DNA from: Otis tarda
Lineage: Eukaryota; Chordata; Aves; Otidiformes; Otididae
Direction of reading: 5' to 3'
Assembly (NCBI GenBank): GCA_026413225.1
Contig: CM048554.1
Span: forward strand, 78,562,463-78,626,462
Length of the DNA stretch: 64,000 nucleotides
Shown here: piece by piece, positions 51,746 to 63,858 of the stretch
How positions within the stretch are numbered: position 1 is the first letter of the stretch
Layout: each line of letters opens with the position of its first letter
The notes under the pieces: model-generated
The model's input: only the letters and a program-made list of their open reading frames with translations
What the model was told of the DNA's origin: nothing
Databases searched by the model: none
Program-made: the position numbers and the translations under genes

Positions 51746-52120
51746 CACAGAATGGTTGAGTTTGGAAGGGACCTCTGGAGATCACTTTTGAGCTCTGCTC
51801 AAGCAGGGTCACCTACAGCAGGGTGCTTAGGGCCGCAACCAGTCAGGTTTTGATCTCTCCAAGGACAGAAACTCTGCAACCTCTCTGGGGAACCTGTGAC
51901 AGCGTTCAGCCACCCTCACAGCAAAAATGTTTTTTATGTTTAAATGCAATCTGCTGTATTTCAATCTGTGCTTGTTGCTTCTTGTCCTGTCGCTGGATAC
52001 CACTGAGAAGAGCTTTCTCCAAGCTAAACAGCCCCAGCTCTCTTAGCCTCTCCCTCTATGATGGGTGCTGCAATCCCTTAATCATCTTAGTGACCCTTTG
52101 CTGGATCTGCTCAACTTATT
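51746..52120 (-). mobile_element. CR1 LINE 3' end, minus orientation
   Basis: The plus strand reads the reverse complement of a CR1 3' region. It starts at CACAGAATGGTTGAGTTTGG and GAAGGGACCTCTGGAGATCA, continues through TGCTTCTTGTCCTGTCGCTGG, and ends near CTTTGCTGGATCTGCTC. The terminal ATTCTATG repeat is mostly lost and substitutions are moderate, so the copy is older than the one at 1.4 kb. The apparent frame at 51823-52167 is antisense to the element and not a gene. Confidence 0.9.
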
Positions 52121-52917
52121 ATATAGATATGCAAGACTATAACATCACAGTGAATAGTCACAACTGACTACTTTTTTAGAAACATATGCCTTTCCCAGGT
52201 GGCAATTACCTGGTCTAAGTGCATACTTCACATATCTGACATTGTTTAGCAGCTTGCAGTGCCCTTTAAAATGTACTGATAGGCTTCACTGCTTCAGAAC
52301 CTGCCATATATAGAAGATAGCTATTGCCTTTTCCAGCATCTCTTCAAACACTGTTTCTAGGAAAACCTAAAAAAACACTGCAAATATATTTTGCAATACC
52401 TTAGTCTCTACCAAATTCCTTTGAGCCTACAGGATTTTATCAAAGGTTCCATTTTACTTTTGAAGAGAGAGTTACTAAGAGAAAAGGCTTTATTTCCTGG
52501 CATCAGTTAGCCCTTCTGTGCAACGAAAGACCCTTTAAGACAGATTTATAGCTTGCAACAATATTGTTTGAAGAACAGGTCATTCTAGGAGTGTATCCCA
52601 GAATTGATGGAGTTGTAAACTTGAGATGCGTTCTACAAAAGGGGACAGACATAAAGAAAAAACAACAAAAATATCTATCCCTATCCCTTTTCTCCTTATA
52701 AGTCATGCTAGCTTTGATAGGGGTTTTCACAGGAAGAGAGCTGGGTTGTTCTACTCTCTCTATGAGACAAACCCAAGAAAGAGCTTGCACAAAGACTAAA
52801 AATTGTCTTAGAGAAATGAGAAGCTTTGTGAAGATGAATTTCAGATATGAGACTATTGTAAGAGCTTTTTCTTTGCTCTTAATCCAAAACTAGGAGGAGT
52901 GGTTGGTAGGTCCAATA

Positions 52918-53190
52918 GTTACACTGCCATTCAGAGGGACCTGGACAGGCTGGAGAAATGGGTGGAGAGGCATCCTCTACGTTCCACAAAGAGAAGTGAC
53001 AAGTCCTGCACCTGGGAAGGAACAGGACAGGCACCAGCACAGGCTGGGGGCTGACTAGCTGGAAAGCAGCTTGGCAGTAAACGAGCTGGTGGACACCAAG
53101 TTGAACATGAGTCAACAATGTGCCTTTGTGGCAAAGAGGGGCAACAGTATCCTGGCCTGCTTTAGGAAGAGCATCTGGAGTGCATAGCCA
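52918..53190 (+). mobile_element. CR1 LINE internal fragment, plus orientation
   Basis: Segments such as GAGGGACCTGGACAGGCTGG, CCTGCACCTGGGAAGGAACA and CAGGCTGGGGGCTGAC match the CR1 region just upstream of the 3' UTR, which in intact elements encodes the end of the reverse-transcriptase ORF. The fragment ends before the 3' terminal part and is broken at both sides. Small gaps destroy any frame. Confidence 0.85.
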
Positions 53191-56100
53191 AGCCAAGGTC
53201 TGTATTATTAAACTCTCTAGATTTCAAATAGTGGCCAGATACAACCTCATAACTGGAAACAGTGTGTCGCCATTTGCGAACTTCTGAGCTGTGCCCTAGA
53301 ATTGCTGAGGAAAGAGATAACTGGTTCAGTGTTTGCGTAGATGAGTAAGTTTCCCTGTTCAGACCCATCTCCTGGCATTGTTTAGTTTAATATTGGATTT
53401 GTATCCTTATGTTTCTCATCACAGGATTGGAATGCCTCATAGCCATTTTATTTCTTATGAAAGCCATGAAGGAAAAATAAGTATTTTTCCAATTTTACAG
53501 ATAGGAGATGTGTACTAAAAAAATATAATTTCTTGTTGTTGCTAATGGCTATATTCCTGAGTTGGACAGCGAACTACAATCACTTTATTTTTAGCCTAGT
53601 AGTCTATTGATTAGATTATTTTTTCTTGTAAACGAAAACCTTAAAAATTTAAGCAAATTCAATTTGATTATACAAATTTAGAGGTTAATTAGTTCATTAG
53701 CAAAGCTGAAACAACTGAACATTTAAAGATTTACTATAGATCACAGAGATCTGAATAAATAAAACATCAGCTTTGAATGCTGCTCCAAGGGAACATCTGA
53801 ACACATCATGGGTAGAATTTTACATTTAAGAAAGTGTTCAGTTTTGCATTAAGCCCAGGAGGATCACAGATCTGACAAGTTTCTGCAGCATTCATCACCT
53901 TTCCGTTAAAAAAAAATATATATATACATATGTTTAAACACTTTGTTATAACTTCTACACCACTGATGTATGAAATTCTGATTTGCTAGTTCTTTGGCTT
54001 CTCTATAGGGATAATGTAACATCAGATTATGATCTGAGGTAAAACTTCCAGTAGTATGACATAAATTTTAGAAAATTTTAACATTTACAGTGCACTAAAC
54101 ACAAACATATCAAACACAAGATGTCTTAAGTGAACTGGAGTGAACATCACATTAAAGAAATATCCTACATCAAGAAAATTGGGGTGAATATTTGACCAGT
54201 TTTGAAGAAAAAAAAAATTCAATTTTAAGAAAGTATTCTAATGTTATAGATTAGGTGTAACATAATAGATATTTACTTTTACTTACTAAAAGTAAGTAAA
54301 TTCACTGCTCTAAGTTCATCACAATTAAGTGTTCGTTTTGAGTGCTTCATGAGAGTAGTTTAAGAGTCCTTGCATGACTGAAAAAAGCTTTTTTTTATGG
54401 CTTAAGCAGTTTATTTTTTAATTTCTTGATTACTGCTCTAAGGTCATAAGGTAAGATCAATGTTCTCCTAATTGTACATGCTAGACTATGTAGCAGTGCT
54501 ACTTGTCACTTAGCATCCTACTAGGGAGTTACTTTTGGTACTTAGAAAAATATTAGCCTCACTCTAGGGAAACAAAATTAAGACGTAAAAGAAAAAAATA
54601 TACAGCATCACTGTGTGAATAATTGACAATATTAAATGTAGAACCAAATGAAATTTGGGGAATCCATTCTGCCTGTTAAAAATTCTCTCTCCCCTGGGAA
54701 TCAGATTCCCTCACTGTTCCCTTTTCATATCAGGAGAATAAAAACATGCCTTAATGAAAGACTTTAGAGAAAAGGATTTTTCACAAAGTTTATTAACCAC
54801 AACTCTCACTGCATTTCTAAAAAAAAAAATCATTGCCAATCTGAGGAATCTTCAAGGAAGCCTAGAGAACTGTCTCCCTCATCACGTCATTTTCTTAGTA
54901 TAGGTGACAAATACTGGGATTTACATACTTCAGCTTGGTAACATGCTGTGTATGCTACTTAACAGCTAATAGTGGAGCCCTCGGAGGAAAATTAAATGGA
55001 AACCAAACCACAATGAGGAGTTTTCTGTAACTCCTTAATAGATACAGATAAAGAACACTTTCTACCCTTCATTATAGCCTTCCTAGGTCTGGATCTCTAA
55101 CTCTGCTTATAAATTCCTCTGCTATTCAACCATAAATTGACACTTAATAAGGGGAGACAAGTCTCACACAGCTCTGCAGAGCCATCCTATTGTGCTGCGC
55201 CAGACCTGGGAACATCTAAATAACAGATATGCTAACACAGCTGGAAGTCTGAGGAAAAAAGGATTCCTTTTTTTTTTTCTTTTCTTTTGTTTAACTAACC
55301 AGTCAGCAACTCTGAGGAGGGAAATGGCAAAAATAAGGAAAGGAGAAGATAAAGGCTTTATCCCTTCATTATCTCTACAGTCAAAAAAAAAAGCAGTCTG
55401 TTAAAAACAGAAGAGATTTTCAACTTAGCCTGCATCCTCCTGCGCTGATTCATCCTTCAGGCTCTGTTCATGAAAGCTGAACTGTAGCCATGCAAGTCTT
55501 CTACAACTTTCATTTATTCAAGGGGACCTAGAGCTTAAAAAGTGAGTGGAGCAGGCAGAGAATAGATGAATCAGAATATCTGGAGTGAATTCTTTTTCTT
55601 GCTTGTTTTTTTTCCTACCTGACATCTAAGTGTCAAGTCTATTTGTGTAAGCGTTCATGCAAAAAGAGAAAAACAAAGAGTAACTTCAGTAAAAAGTTTA
55701 CAACTCAAAATAAGAATGAAGATTTATAAGAAGGTATCAGGAGACAGTGAGATAACAGTGATCACGGCACATCAGTAATCTAACTGTTGTCATATTTTTT
55801 GCAGGCATTACGGAAGAGGTGTAAGGGACCTACCTGAAAAAGGATAATGAAATGGCCTTGCAGTAGAGAACTCCTACTAAATGTGAGGAACAGCACAGGA
55901 AGAATCACAAAGTTTTGCTTTTTTTTTTTTAATATTTTTATTTTAACAAATAGGCAAAGTAGAGCCTGATCTGAGATAGGAACTGACATCTTCCTAACAA
56001 ATGACTTTATCACCACAAATTGAGTTCAGTGGGGAGGGCTATGTGCAACGGCAGTCAGAGATGTGACAGCACTGCCATCCTGTCACCTGCTCTCTCCTGC

Positions 56101-57987
56101 ATGAATGCTCCTGCTGAATCCCTGCTGACACAGAAGAAAGTAGACTGGGAGCAAATTAAACTCTTTGAAATGAAGCTGCTCTCTCATTCCCCCTTCCTCC
56201 CCCACCCCAGGGCACTCCTGACATCCTCCAAATTTTGTGTAAAGCTAATTGTCCCTTCCCTCCAGGGACTCCATCAAACAATGCTGCTATTGTCTCAGCC
56301 TTCCAATATGTCTGCCCCAGGATTTGGCAAGGCAAGTGAAGAGCCTTTCTCTAATATACTTTGAAGAAGCTAAATAATCTTTTATCCCTTTCCTACTTAG
56401 ATTTTATGTTAAATGAAATTGGACACTCTTTCTACTGACTTTCACTTGTACTTACCAAATAAGTCTGTTCTTTGAAAAACCAGCAGGCCATCATCATGAA
56501 AGCGATGTGCAAGCTATGTAACAGTTGCTAATCAATTCACTTTTCTCCAAAAAACTCTACCTAACTAGGAGAAGTCTACCAGCAGACCTACTCTCCTGTC
56601 CCCTTAAAACCTCAAACAAAACCACAACAGAGCACAAAGCAAATGAAACTTGGGACAACCACTTGCTATGCGTATGAAAGACAGCAAAGTACTTAGGGGC
56701 AAACTTTCATGAAGTAAAGTACCATTGTTCCCCTGACTTCTGAACAAACTCATCTATCAAATGTGATCTACATTACAGATTATGTCCTGACCTTCAAAGT
56801 ATGACCACAGCTGTCCTCCTCTTGGACAATTCAAAGCTCTGGTTGAAGGAAGGAAGGGCTGGAGATAAAACTTTCTCTGTCAAAGAGGTACAGAGATAGA
56901 GCAAACTTCCAGAGAAGAGGATGATCCAGAGTAGGAAATACACCAAACCTTCTCTTTTAAAGACATCTTTCCATTATTTGTGACACTGATCAGTGCCAAC
57001 TTCAATTATTTTTTTTCTTCAAATGGAGTGTTAAACAACTTTTTGTTCTGCTGTTGCCTGATAATTGTTTCACCTAGCAATAAAATATTACAGGACTTAG
57101 ATTTTCCAACTACCAAATAGTTAATTTCAACAGGAAAGGAACTGGTGAGCAGTAATACATTTCATAACTTTGAAATTGCTCTCTTACCCTTTCTATAGTG
57201 TCAGATTTTCACATACTCTTGAAGCTGGTCATCAGCTCTCCTTCATAAAAAACAAACAGAAAACCCTTCCTCAAAATTTTTTGAATTTACAAGAGGAGGT
57301 TGGAGTTGTGATGAAATTTGCTGATAATTCTCCTTTTAAAAAAAATTACGTGGAAAGCAACTTTCAAATTCACATTATCAAAACTTCTAAGTTTCCTGCT
57401 TACATCTTCTGCATTACACCAGTCCCCTTGAAGAAACTCATATGTCTACAAGATGCCACCTGGAAGGCTTCTTACTTTGGTTTTTGAGATACAAAAAGGA
57501 TCTGAAAAATTATCCACAGACAGGTCTTCCGTGACTGCATATTTGAGAAGATTCGGTTGTGCTGTTGAGCACACCACCTGCACAGACTCGTTTACACACA
57601 AGCACTTAAGGATGGCTACTGATTTACGCAGCATGGAAGACTGAGGGAGGAGAAAAAAGCACATGCTGCAGGGAGATGCAAGGGAGTTGAAAGCTTAATG
57701 CCTTTAGGATGTCAAGGCAGTACGCTTGGAGATCTGCACATGTTTGCAAGACACAGTGTGCATCTTGCTGCCCTCTTGTAACTCTGTGCTAGCTGTCCTC
57801 TTTGGCAATTCTGCCAGTTCCACAGTTTTCCCTCCATCTCTGAATTAGCCAGCATTTTTATCTCACTTGGTGGTAAATTGCATTGCCCTCAGCACCTGTG
57901 GGCACATAATTTGGCACACACATATTTTTCTAATACGATTATTTAAGATACTAATATACAAATGAGCTCAAGAATGGAATAAACGAC
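53191..57987. other. AT-rich, no gene recognised
   Basis: Nothing beyond simple sequence was recognised: an A/T-rich run near 53907-53926, a 9-bp inverted repeat at 54273-54295, and T- or A-runs near 55268, 55383 and 55918. No exon of a known gene was seen. Confidence 0.5.
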
Positions 57988-58604
57988 TGCGTGAGGGATT
58001 TCAGTGATGGTCCGTGTAGGGCCACTGTGGGAAATTACAAGCTGCACACAGCTGTGAGAATGCGACCTTGGAGAGGGGAGCTGGGAGGGTTGTTATCTCA
58101 GAGAGGGGAACTAGGAGGGTTGTTATTGAGCAGTATGTTGTCGCTATCCGGGAACTGCTGTTAGCCAGCAGGGCACATACTTGGCAGGCCTTGCTGCCTG
58201 TGCTGGCCACGCATGCATCAACACCTGGTCAGTACTCTTCACTGAATCTGCTGAGGCTATAAACAGAGGCGGCTCAGAGCAGAGGGAGAGAGAAAGGACC
58301 CAGAGCTCACTCTACGAACAACAGGGGATGCCCTGAGGGTGCTGCGCCTGCCCCCCTTCTCTGCTCTGACCCCGCTGATCATCATCCTCCTGCTCAGTGG
58401 TGTCTCCAGCTTAGTTGGGTTGGTAAGACTCTCACAAAGGGAAAACAATACGCTGGTAACTGCTCATGCTAGGAACTGTAACTGCTTATGCTGGTAACTG
58501 CTTATGCAAGGCTATAACAGAGCAATAAATACTGTTGTGCTTTTTGATATCATATGCTGGGTGAACTTTGTGCATAGGAATCCTACGAACCGGTTACAAT
58601 GACA
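57988..58604 (+). mobile_element. Solo LTR of an endogenous retrovirus
   Basis: A 617-bp element begins TG and ends CA and is flanked by identical CGAC (57984-57987 and 58605-58608), consistent with a 4-bp target duplication. Inside, TATAAA at 58258-58263 and AATAAA at 58524-58529 are spaced as expected for U3, R and U5 on the plus strand. U3 contains a 30-bp tandem duplication (58071-58130), and R contains a repeated TAACTGCTTATGC unit. No retroviral coding sequence flanks it, so it is a solo LTR. A shorter alternative with ends TGTAGG...TTACA (58014-58598) lacks matching flanks. Confidence 0.75.
58071..58130 (+). repeat. 30-bp direct repeat in LTR U3
   Basis: Two tandem copies of a 30-bp unit beginning GAGAGGGGA and containing GGAGGGTTGTTAT differ at only a few positions. 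Duplicated U3 segments often act as enhancers in retroviral LTRs. Confidence 0.85.
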
Positions 58605-60185
58605 CGACTCATTTCTAGCATTCCTAGGAACCCTTTTCGTGCCATATTTGGAAACCAAAATCTCACAGGACTACATTTAAGATGCTCTTTATCCTTTTAA
58701 CCAGCAGAATACTTCTTCCATCAAGGTATCTTCCACTAATACATGTTATAACTACTCTATGCGTCCATCCCAGGCTATTCTACTGTGGGCTGAGGAATCA
58801 GTAATTGCACAGATTTGTTTAAAAGAAAGTTGAGACAGTAAAGCCCAGCTGACTGAGAGCTGCTGTAGACCTAAGTCTAAGATTGTGCTGACAGCAATAT
58901 TACTTAGAGCTTCAAAAACTTTAAACTTATATCCTACAGAAGGAGAAATGCTTTAAAAGTACAGATCTGCACAAGCTCATTGGCCAAGCTCTCAGGTGGT
59001 TACAAAGCAAAAACAACTGCTTTGCCTTGTACCCTTTCAGATAGCCTTGTGCTTTTCTTGTTGGACTCAGTAACATGTATGCTCTCTGCCAGGGTTTTAA
59101 GGAAGAAAGGAAAAATATGAAAAAAGAAAAATATATGTATGATGAACAGATGGAAAAAAATAGGGCAAACTTGTTCTCACTGCTCAGCTTATGGGACAGG
59201 AAGACTATTCAGAGTAGTCTGTCAGGATACTAAATACGGAAACTTCGTGTGACTGCCTAGAACTTGCTATGTTGATGTAACTCCCTTACTTGCTACGTTC
59301 TTCTGTAACTCACTTACTAAGGGTCTAATTTAGCAGAAATAGGGTCCATAGCTACATAAAGTCAAGCTTTTTTAGCATTGTTACTGAAGTGACTCATTAG
59401 CTTAGTTGGCCTGACTTCAGAATGATTAATTCCTGAGACATGGTTGTGAGTAGAGACTATTAGAATATCTTTTCTTTCTGTGAAACACTAATCTTCAAAG
59501 TCAAAACTAACCTTACACAGCTGCTGAAGCTATTTTTGTATATCCAAAGTTAATCCAGCTCTGAGCTACAGTAATGATGATATATCCCTTTAACAACAGG
59601 CGAAGATGCTTTACTCTCTTCTTTTAAAACTGTCCCTAGGACGTATTCAGGTGCACATCTTGGATATCTGACAGCCCAGTATCTGACATGGTGCGATCAT
59701 TCTTCCTCAAAGTTATCTAGTAGCTTAAATAAGGCAAAGATCCAAACCAAAGATTTTTTTTGATAAGGCCAACCTGAATTTTCATTTGTGTTTAAGCTTT
59801 AGGTAATGAATATTAATTGACTAAGATGATTATATTATAGACTGGAGACATACATTTCTGATTAACCATGTTTAAGGAGCAAATGTTTGAGTCATGGGAA
59901 AAATATGCAAATAGTGTTTGCACTATAATTTGTAATTGCATTAATTCCTTAAAACAGACCGGCAGTTTATGAAACTGCCAGTGGGAAGTCATTATATAAT
60001 GGGCAACACAAATTATGGCCTGGCAGTAATTAACAATTAACTCTGTAATTAACTAAGTAATGAACTCTGTTGGGGAATAGAAAATAAGGATGATTTTACT
60101 AATTTAAACATAAAGCCCAATATCCTAATCTCAGCGATAATCAGCATGATTCCCTAAAGCACGTAAAGCGTATAGTGATATTTAG
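58605..60185. other. No gene recognised; candidate noncoding element at right end
   Basis: No exon or transposon was recognised. The right part (about 59740-60060) has a perfect 8-bp palindrome with 3-nt loop and a cluster of homeodomain-type TAATTA sites, described separately. Confidence 0.5.
59961..60053. promoter_or_regulatory. Palindrome plus homeodomain-site cluster
   Basis: GGCAGTTT-ATG-AAACTGCC (59961-59979) is a perfect inverted repeat. TAATTAAC occurs at 60027-60034 and 60046-60053, with CAATTAAC between them at 60034-60041. This density of TAATTA cores is typical of developmental enhancers bound by homeodomain proteins, but function is inferred from motifs only. Confidence 0.35.
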
Positions 60186-60189
60186 TATA

Positions 60190-60645
60190 TTCTCCTGGTC
60201 TTGTCCACTGGCATTTTAGAGCCAGAGTTGTATCCAGGACTTGGTGTTTGACAGCCTTTTATGAACTTTTTTTCAGGACCTTCTCTAGCTGCTTTTTGAA
60301 CACATCTATACTTTGGGCTACCACAATGTCCTGTGGCAATGAATTCCAGTTTCCTATGAGCCATCTGAAATAATCCTTCCTTTTGTTTATATTCAGAGCG
60401 CTGCCTGGAAATTTCACTTGATCCACAGTCACTTTGTATGCACCTCTTCTGTGTTGTTCCTGACTTTACAGAGCTCTTCTATACCTTCCTCCTCATCCTC
60501 AGCTTTGTCTTTGAGTATTTAGAAACTCGTGAGATGGGAGCAGTTTCATAACTTCAGCCATATCTGACATCCTTTTGTATCCTTTCTGAGCTAGGTGAGG
60601 GGGCAGAACTGCCCACAGTATTCAGTTTTCTATTTGTTCTTTCTT
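60190..60645 (-). mobile_element. Ancient CR1 LINE relic, minus orientation
   Basis: The plus strand follows, piece by piece, the reverse complement of an old amniote CR1 3' region. Landmarks are TGTGGCAATGAATTCCAG, GCTGCCTGGAAATTTCA, ACAGAGCTCTTCTATACC, ATCCTTTTGTATCCTTTCTG and GGCAGAACTGCCCACAGTAT. The order is kept and divergence is high, indicating an insertion much older than the other CR1 copies here. The frame at 60182-60364 is part of this relic. Confidence 0.75.
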
Positions 60646-63372
60646 CTCTGTTGATTTACCCAGGAAAATGGACCATTCTGCCGTGCAGATACCATGGGGC
60701 ATTGTTACTGCCTGCCTTTGGAAGAGATGGTGTCTGCCTGGAGATCATGCCTTGTGGGAGGCTTAGGATTCCTTCTACCAGACCTAGGGTGGAACTTCTT
60801 TTAGGAGCCACCCTCAGCTTTCAAAATAAAATGAAGTCACATTTCAACCATCAAGGAATGGGTTCACTAGTCAATTAATTAAACAAACTAATAGTTCTGT
60901 GGGGTTGACAAAACCAGCCAGTGTTTGCCCTTGTTTCTAAATGAGGGTGGCCATATGCACGCCCTGTTGGAAATGGTCGCTGGCCTTCACCAGTTCCTGA
61001 GCTACGACTGGAAATTGCTTGGGAGAGATGTGCCTGGGCAAAACTCTTCCAAAGACTCCCTCAACAAATTAGCAATACAGACACTTCAGCTCCAGTGCCC
61101 GGCAGCAGTCCCAGGCACTGATTTACTCATAGAGAGAGCAGCTCAGGGGTGAGGAAGATCAGCACAGTGGTGTGCATGCTGAGTGGATGCAGGTCCTCCC
61201 ACATCTGTGACGTTGTATCTGCTCTGTATTTGGAGCAGGAGAAAAACGTTCAGAAATTAGATGAGTCCAGCTGTTTCTTCTTCTAGAGTATATACCTTGA
61301 AGACCTAGGAGATATAATAGCACAAGAGAGCAATGCTTAGGACTGAAAAAAAATGAAAGATACAACCTATTTATACAGAATAGAGATAAGAAGGAGATGA
61401 TTAATGTTAATAAGCAATTAAGTATTTATAAGGTAATCCAGGAATCAAGATCAGGTGATTGCAGAGGGGAGGGGAGGATTTCCTCTGATTTAAGATTAGG
61501 AATAATCAGGATTAGATACAGCCATTCAGCTGTTGGAGTACACAAGTTCTACAGAGTTAGCATATCCGGAAATCAGATTTTGCTTAATAACACATTAAAG
61601 AATTTTTAACATACATACCCATACGTATATATCTGGCCTTGTATGGGAACAGACATCTCCCTAATGTTCTATTTAAGTATTTATGTATGGGCATAATTTA
61701 TATGTAAACAGACAGATATTAATTCCTTCATGGCTAAATTCTGATTCCCTTTCTCACAAGGAAGAATATTCTGCTCATTATCCGATGCCCTCGCTATAAA
61801 TAGAAAACTGACGAAAAATATTATTCAACCTCTGTTCCAGTTTAATCAAAGGGATTTTTTTTTAAGAACAGAGAAAAAAAATAACATTTCACTTTTATAT
61901 ATACGGCTGCATGTACCTTTGTAGATGAATATGTTTAGATGATAATTTTGTTGTGTGATTAATTATTTAAGTATGGTATGAAAATCATTGTTTCAGATTA
62001 AAATAGATATTGTCTGCTTTTGTTAACAGTCAGAAACTAGGTCATTGCAAGAACTGAAAACATCCTAGTGGTCTGTCATAGGTCTGTCATATTCTATATT
62101 TTTGTGTGTAGGTAATACAGTATATTGTTAATGTGAGATCTGGCATGTCGTGTTCTAGCACAGCCTAATTTGTGTCAGCTGTGAAAATTGCCAAGGGAAG
62201 TAGAAGCCAAGCACAGGCTGTGGGTGCTAGGCTGCCTTAGCAGTTTCTATCTGACAACTCAGAAGGCTCTTGACCTCATCCCCTAAACCTCCTTGCATAT
62301 GCACATAGAAGTTTCAAAACTCAAGGTTTCTGCTCCGTCCCTTTGGGAGAGCTCCACAGAGCTCCTGGTGCTCCATGCAGCCCTGCCATGCAGCCAGGAC
62401 GTGTGGCCTGAGCAGGGGCTCTGCTGGCAGCGTTTTGTTCATGGGAACCTCCTTCCAGTCCCTGGAAGACTGCTGTAGGCAATAAATAAAACTCCTCTGT
62501 AGCACTTATCTCCCTGTAGCCTTCTGCTGCCGCTGTTTCCTGTACATTCCTGTCTTTGTGTCCCACATGGCCACCAACACCAGGGGCACACTGTGCCCTT
62601 GCCCTGCGTGTGTGCTGGCCAGTGCTGCCCAGTGCTGCCCAGTGCCCTCTCTGGCATCCCCATGCGTATTACAGGCAGCAGCTCACTGGAGAGTGTCACT
62701 TTCCCTCGCTTCTGTAACTCAGGTTACAAATAACCAACATATGAGAAAACTTTGCCAAGTGGTCTGTGGCTGTGTGTCGCTTTTTGGCTATGGCGGTGCC
62801 TTCTAGCACTTCACCATAGCTGCTTTTCTCATCACTTTGTTTTCCGTGGGTTAATCTTTTTATCCATACATTGTCTTCAGAAGAACTGACCTATAAATAG
62901 GGAGAGTTTTTCCAAAGTATATGAAGTAGACCACTCACCCCACTGATTGCTCTTAGGTGGCCCCAAAGAGGGAAATGAGTAACAGCCTAAAATAACAGCT
63001 GAGTGATGTAAAGCATTCTGCTTCTTGTCCTGCACACCTCTTCTTCTCTTCCCAGGATCCATACCCCTGCCTTGCTCCAAGGAAGTTAATGAGATGATGA
63101 CATAAACAAGGGTGACAAGACTGGGTATTCTACACAGCTATTTTCCCCAACTATATATATGTTTTAGATTATTAACTCTTCATTTACAAAGTTGCTTTCA
63201 CTCATAAAGTTGAATTATTTGGCAATGGACACAACCCAATGACAAACCTCTCTGAATAACAATAGCTATTATAAGAAAAAAAATACTATAGTAAGAAATA
63301 ACAATAAAGTTACTATTTATTATAATTATTACTTGTGTTCTACTCCTCAAGGTTTATCAGGTGTTTTAGAGA
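60646..63372. other. No gene recognised
   Basis: Contains short tandem echoes (CCCAGTGCTG repeated near 62625-62650) and AT-rich DNA. An AATAAA near 60825 is not linked to any exon I can recognise. No further transposon was identified. Confidence 0.5.
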
Positions 63373-63858
63373 TGTCCTGGTTCTGGCTAGGACAGAGTTA
63401 ATTTTCACCTGAGCTGGAAGAGGAGCTGGAGCTGGAGTTGGTGGCACCTGTGGCTGGGGGACACAGCTGGGATAGTTTACTAATTAGACAACAGCTGGGG
63501 TAAGTTTACCCAAATTGGCCAAAGGGCTCTTCCATCCCTGTGACATCATGCTCAGTATATAAACTGGAGATGGTGCTGAGGGGCAGGTTCCTGCTACTAG
63601 GGAGGCAGCTGGGTATCAGGATCTGTTGTAAGCTATTGTACTTGTACTGTAAATGGTGTGCTTAAGTATTTTCTGTTATTGTTGTTGGGTTTTTTTTTGT
63701 TTTGTTTCTCATCTTTGTCTCTTTTCCTCTGTTGTTCTCTTAAATTGTTTTTATCTCAACACACAAGTTTTGCCTCCCTGTCCTGCTGCAGGGGGGCAGT
63801 GAGGGGAGAGTGAGCAACTGTGTGGTATTTTAGCTGTGAGTGGGGCTAAACCACAACA
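63373..63858 (+). mobile_element. Solo LTR, avian ERVL-like
   Basis: A 486-bp LTR begins TGTCCTGGTTCTGGCTAGGA and ends CTAAACCACAACA, the characteristic ends of a large avian LTR family. TATATAAA lies at 63556-63563 in the usual CAGTATATAAACTGG context. The pre-terminal TTTTTATCTCAACACACAAG segment also matches. Flanks AGAGA (63368-63372) and AGAAA (63859-63863) are a 5-bp target duplication with one mismatch, fitting ERVL-type integration. No internal viral genes are present. Confidence 0.88.

Noticed and set aside
58014..58598. Alternative LTR boundaries TGTAGG...TTACA
   Set aside because: The ends form a better inverted repeat, but the flanks do not match, whereas the 57988-58604 boundaries have identical CGAC flanks.
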